9,448 bases of DNA from Pseudomonadota bacterium (GTDB lineage Bacteria > Pseudomonadota > Alphaproteobacteria > Rhodospirillales > Casp-alpha2). Numbering within the stretch: the first letter of the stretch is position 1; each line of letters opens with the position of its first letter. The DNA lies in NCBI GenBank assembly GCA_022563215.1, contig JADFNT010000041.1:1-9448 (forward strand). The letters are read 5' to 3'. The position numbers were made by a program, and so were the translations under genes. The notes below the pieces were generated by a model, which worked only from the letters and a program-made list of their open reading frames with translations, was not told the origin of the DNA and did not search any database. This document shows, in pieces, positions 6,866-9,448 of this stretch.

Positions 6866-7558
6866 TTAGCCATGTCCGGTGATCACGAAGACGGCCTCCA
6901 TGAGATACTCCACCGGTATTCCGACAAACCACCAGAACACGTTCAAATCCACCCCTATTTTGCCACCGATCCAGGGCAGGATAAACACGGCCGCGAGAAT
7001 TATCGCGATCCCTACCCTCTCAAGCCTTGCAAGCCGCCGTGACAGTGGATTTGGGAGAAGCCCGACGGCCACCCGGCCGCCGTCCAAAGGCGGGATGGGA
7101 AGCATGTTAAAGACGCAAAGCAAAAGATTGATTCGCACCGAATTGATCAGGTTATGGCCGGCCCATTGATAAACGTCGCCGGAAAGCATCGGCAACAGGT
7201 GGACCAGGGCGGCCGAAATCACCGCCAACAGAAGGTTCGACCCCGGCCCGGCGAGGGCCACCAGGACCATGTCGCGGCGGGGATGCCCGAGACCGGCGAA
7301 ATTGACCGGCACCGGCTTGGCGAAACCGAACATCATCCGCCCGCCGGACGCGAACAACATCAGCGCCGGCAACAGAATGGTGCCGAACAGGTCGATGTGG
7401 CTGAGGGGGTTGAAGGTCACCCGGCCGAGCCGATAGGCGGTATCGTCGCCCAGCCGCCAGGCGACCCAACCATGGGCCGCCTCGTGGAAGGTGACGGCGA
7501 TCAGTACCGGCAGAATCCATACCGAGGCGGTGAAGGCCAGGTTTTCCATGTCCATCAT
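6866..7558 (-). CDS. Site-2-protease-type M50 intramembrane metalloprotease
   Basis: 230 residues, a polytopic inner-membrane zinc protease of the M50/S2P superfamily in its small, PDZ-less form. The zinc-binding motif HEAAH (H25, E26, H29) sits in the first hydrophobic segment. The second active-site motif FNMLPIPPLDGG (150-161) supplies N151 and the zinc ligand D159. NPLSHID near 50-56 and AGPGSNLLLA at 103-112 also fit the family. Four to six hydrophobic segments are visible. The start is ATG 7558, which overlaps the nagZ stop as ATGATG with GAAGGGCGG upstream; the much longer open frame back to 7732 is a shadow of nagZ. Substrates cannot be read from the sequence. The gene lies between nagZ and scpA in a tightly packed operon, which gives co-expression but no obvious mechanistic link. 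Confidence 0.93.
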   Translation of the reverse strand: MMDMENLAFTASVWILPVLIAVTFHEAAHGWVAWRLGDDTAYRLGRVTFNPLSHIDLFGTILLPALMLFASGGRMMFGFAKPVPVNFAGLGHPRRDMVLVALAGPGSNLLLAVISAALVHLLPMLSGDVYQWAGHNLINSVRINLLLCVFNMLPIPPLDGGRVAVGLLPNPLSRRLARLERVGIAIILAAVFILPWIGGKIGVDLNVFWWFVGIPVEYLMEAVFVITGHG

Positions 7559-8589
7559 GCGCCGCCCTTCGCAATCATGATTTCGTCCAGACGCGCCTGG
7601 GAATCCGCCGTGTCGATATCGCCGGGTGATTTTACCATCGCCTCGCCGTTTTGAAGCCGCGCCAGCCCTTCGTCGGTGACCGGCCCGGCCCCGGCCGCCA
7701 CCGCCTCCATCTCGGCCGCGTCTCCCGAACAATGCAGCACCAGATCGCAGCCGGCGGCCAAACCCGCCTTCGTGCGTTCCTCGAACGGGCCGCCGAGCGC
7801 CTTCATGCCGATGTCGTCGGAAACCAGCACGCCCTGGAAACCGATATCACCGCGGATGGTCCGGGAAATGACCTTGCTCGACGTGGTCGCCGGGTTATCG
7901 CCGTCAAGGGCCGTATAGACCACATGCGCCGTCATCGCCCAAGGCAGGCGGTTAAGGGCCCTGAACGGTGAAAAATCGGTTTCCGTCAGCTCTTCCGCTC
8001 CGGCGTCGACCACCGGCAATTCCTCGTGGCTGTCGGCCTTGGCCCGCCCGTGGCCGGGAATATGCTTGATCATCGGAATCACCCCGCCCTGTAAATGCCC
8101 CGCCGCGGCCGCCATGCCAAGCGCCACCACGATTTTCGGGTCGTTGCCGAAGGCGCGGTCGCCGATGATCTGGTGGGCGTCCGGCCCGGGGATATCCAGG
8201 ACCGGGGCGCAGTTGACGGTAATCCCGAGACCGTAAAGCTCGGCCGCGATCAGTTGCCCGTTCAGGCGCACCGCTTCTTCCGCCCGGCTTAAGCTCCGCC
8301 CGGCCAAGGCGGCGAAGGCACCGGGCGGCGGGGCATCGCGCCAATGGGGCGGCTTCAGGCGCTGTACCCGGCCGCCTTCCTGGTCGATCAGCACCGGCGC
8401 ATCGGGACGATTGACGGTTTCCCTGAGCTCCCCGACTAGGCGGCGCACCTGATCGGGGTCCTGGCAGTTGCGTTCGAACAGGATAAAACCCGCCGGATGG
8501 GACTGTTCAAAGAAACGCCTTTCCCCATCCGTCAATACGGGGCCGGAGCAGCCGAATATCACCGCCTTGGAAGGTTGGCCATTTCCCAC
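7555..8589 (-). CDS. nagZ: Beta-N-acetylhexosaminidase NagZ (glycoside hydrolase family 3)
   Basis: 344 residues. This cytoplasmic enzyme removes N-acetylglucosamine from GlcNAc-anhydroMurNAc (peptide) during peptidoglycan recycling. In many bacteria its product signals AmpC beta-lactamase induction. Family marks are PVLIDQEGGRVQRLKPP (65-81), NCAPVLDIPG (126-135), KHIPGHGRAKADSH (175-188, with His180 and His188 of the flexible catalytic loop) and VSDDIGMKAL (256-265), where Asp258 aligns with the nucleophile. The length matches other NagZ proteins. No signal peptide is evident. Translation appears to begin at GTG 8589-8587 with GGCGGGG a few bases upstream; an ATG at 8582 is out of frame. 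It begins 12 bp after the SPOR gene and overlaps the M50 gene by 4 bp. Confidence 0.96.
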   Translation of the reverse strand: MGNGQPSKAVIFGCSGPVLTDGERRFFEQSHPAGFILFERNCQDPDQVRRLVGELRETVNRPDAPVLIDQEGGRVQRLKPPHWRDAPPPGAFAALAGRSLSRAEEAVRLNGQLIAAELYGLGITVNCAPVLDIPGPDAHQIIGDRAFGNDPKIVVALGMAAAAGHLQGGVIPMIKHIPGHGRAKADSHEELPVVDAGAEELTETDFSPFRALNRLPWAMTAHVVYTALDGDNPATTSSKVISRTIRGDIGFQGVLVSDDIGMKALGGPFEERTKAGLAAGCDLVLHCSGDAAEMEAVAAGAGPVTDEGLARLQNGEAMVKSPGDIDTADSQARLDEIMIAKGGA

Positions 8590-8601
8590 GTCGAGCCCCG
8601 C

Positions 8602-9448
8602 CTACCTGACGGGCTTGATGATCAGGCAGCCGACTTGGCGCTTGGCCAGTTGCCGGCACAACTGCCGGGCCGCTTTTTCGTCGGCCAAGGGGCCGGCGCG
8701 AAGCCGGTAAAAGATACCCTTCGCCCCCAGATCGGCCTTGGTCACCTTCAGCCCGAGGTCGCCTAAAAGGTCCAGGTGTTTTTTTCGCAGCCGTTCCCAC
8801 TCGCTTCGCGCGCCTTGCGGCGACCGGGCGGCGGCAAGCTGCACCAGGTACGTGCGACCGCTGGGAATGGGGGCGGCAGCGGACGATGCAAGTTCGGGGG
8901 CCGGCTTCGGCGCGGCGGCCTGCTTCGGTTCAGGTTTGGGGGCCGGTTTGGCCACCGGTTTTTCGGTTTTGGCCGGTGGAGTCAGTTTTTCCACTTTCGG
9001 TTCCGATTCCCGTTTGGTCTTGATCGGCGCCGGGGCGGGGGTTTTGGTTTCCACGGCCGTGGACGAAATGGGCGCCTGGGGCGGCGGCGGCGGGGGCGGA
9101 CGTTTTGCCGCCGCTACGTCCTTGACCGTCGGCACTTCGGGCACCGGCTTCGTTTTCGGAGTCTCCTTGGCCACTTCTTTTTTGGGAGCCGGCCTGGGAA
9201 GCGGCTGTTCGGGCGGCGGCAACAGCCGCTCCGCCCCACCGCTTGCGCCCCCGGCTTCTCCCGGGCCGGCGGATTTGCCCTGCATGCGGTCGTAAACCAG
9301 CTTGTCCCGGTCCGGAACAAGAAGCCCGCCCGGGTTTTCTCTAAGGTCCAATATGAAGGCGTTCGCTTTATTTTTTTTGGCAATTTCGAGAGCTTTCTCA
9401 AACTGGTCGTTGGTCTTTCTCGAGAAGCTGGCAATTTTGAGGTAAGCG
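8602..9448 (-). CDS. SPOR-domain protein, 5' end missing or chimeric
   Basis: Envelope protein that probably binds denuded septal peptidoglycan through its C-terminal SPOR domain (nt about 8859-8605; begins GRTYLVQLAAARSPQGA, ends KRQVGCLIIKPVR). Between about 9282 and 8863 lies a long Pro/Ala/Lys-rich linker with a PPPPPPP run, typical of a periplasm-spanning spacer. The segment PGGLLVPDRDKLVYDRM (about 9333-9283) resembles what I recall as a conserved stretch in alphaproteobacterial SPOR proteins encoded between argS and nagZ, where it follows the membrane anchor. Here no anchor is seen: upstream of about 9340 the open frame continues into S41-protease-like sequence (separate entry) to the window edge. 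An in-frame TTG at 9351 is not a convincing start. The SPOR call is firm; the N-terminus is not trustworthy. Confidence 0.85.
   Translation of the reverse strand, partial: AYLKIASFSRKTNDQFEKALEIAKKNKANAFILDLRENPGGLLVPDRDKLVYDRMQGKSAGPGEAGGASGGAERLLPPPEQPLPRPAPKKEVAKETPKTKPVPEVPTVKDVAAAKRPPPPPPPQAPISSTAVETKTPAPAPIKTKRESEPKVEKLTPPAKTEKPVAKPAPKPEPKQAAAPKPAPELASSAAAPIPSGRTYLVQLAAARSPQGARSEWERLRKKHLDLLGDLGLKVTKADLGAKGIFYRLRAGPLADEKAARQLCRQLAKRQVGCLIIKPVR
9340..9448 (-). other. S41 (C-terminal processing) protease-like fragment fused to the SPOR frame
   Basis: In the SPOR frame, the minus strand from 9447 encodes AYLKIASFSRKTNDQF, then EKALEIAKKNKANAFILDLR, then ENPGGLL. This matches the core of CtpA/Prc-type S41 proteases, where a GYI-x-I-xx-F strand is followed by a helix of the type KALKEL and then ILDLRxNPGGLL. 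No catalytic Ser or Lys lies within the fragment. Bases 9351-9448 are about 42% G+C by my count (41 of 98), far below the rest of the window. The resemblance stops exactly at NPGGLL, where the SPOR sequence takes over. I consider it a foreign or chimeric edge rather than a normal part of the SPOR gene. Confidence 0.6.

Noticed and set aside
6277..6882. Plus-strand open frame of 201 codons opposite scpA
   Set aside because: Antisense shadow of a clearly conserved scpA; no recognisable domain or ribosome binding site.
7559..7732. N-terminal extension of the M50 protease frame
   Set aside because: The extra 58 residues are Arg/Gly-rich low complexity that exactly overlaps nagZ in another frame. 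The ATGATG at the nagZ stop is the natural coupled start.

Overview
The window has high G+C content (about 60-65% by eye) and looks like an alphaproteobacterium, probably near the Rhodospirillales. The main reason is the minus-strand run SPOR protein - nagZ - M50 protease - scpA - scpB, a conserved alphaproteobacterial housekeeping neighbourhood. No RNA genes, CRISPR arrays, insertion sequences or phage genes were seen.

Layout. (1) 1-1727, minus: a membrane-bound class III adenylate cyclase with a CHASE2 sensor domain; its C-terminus runs off the left edge. (2) 1728-1879: a short divergent intergenic region. (3) 1880-5149, plus: two tandem paralogous caspase-like (peptidase C14) proteins 9 bp apart. 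Each has a predicted signal peptide, an unrecognised N-terminal domain of about 200 residues and a C-terminal caspase fold with an intact His/Cys dyad. (4) 5150-5218: a short convergent junction with a probable terminator for the minus-strand operon. (5) 9448-5219, minus: the operon SPOR - nagZ - M50 - scpA - scpB, with 4-bp ATGA overlaps at two of its junctions. It combines envelope functions (septal peptidoglycan binding, muropeptide recycling, intramembrane proteolysis) with chromosome condensation (ScpAB, partners of SMC).

The housekeeping operon is ordinary. The accessory part is the divergently arranged CHASE2 cyclase and secreted caspase pair, which may form a signalling/proteolysis module; a functional link is inferred from position only. 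The two caspase domains align without gaps at about 80% identity while their N-terminal domains are much more diverged, and one 59-bp stretch is identical, which suggests homogenisation of the catalytic part.

The right edge is suspicious. Upstream of about 9340 the SPOR reading frame changes into A+T-richer sequence encoding what looks like the core of an S41 C-terminal processing protease, joined exactly at an NPGGLL motif that both families can carry. This is either an unusual gene fusion or, more likely, a chimeric assembly join.
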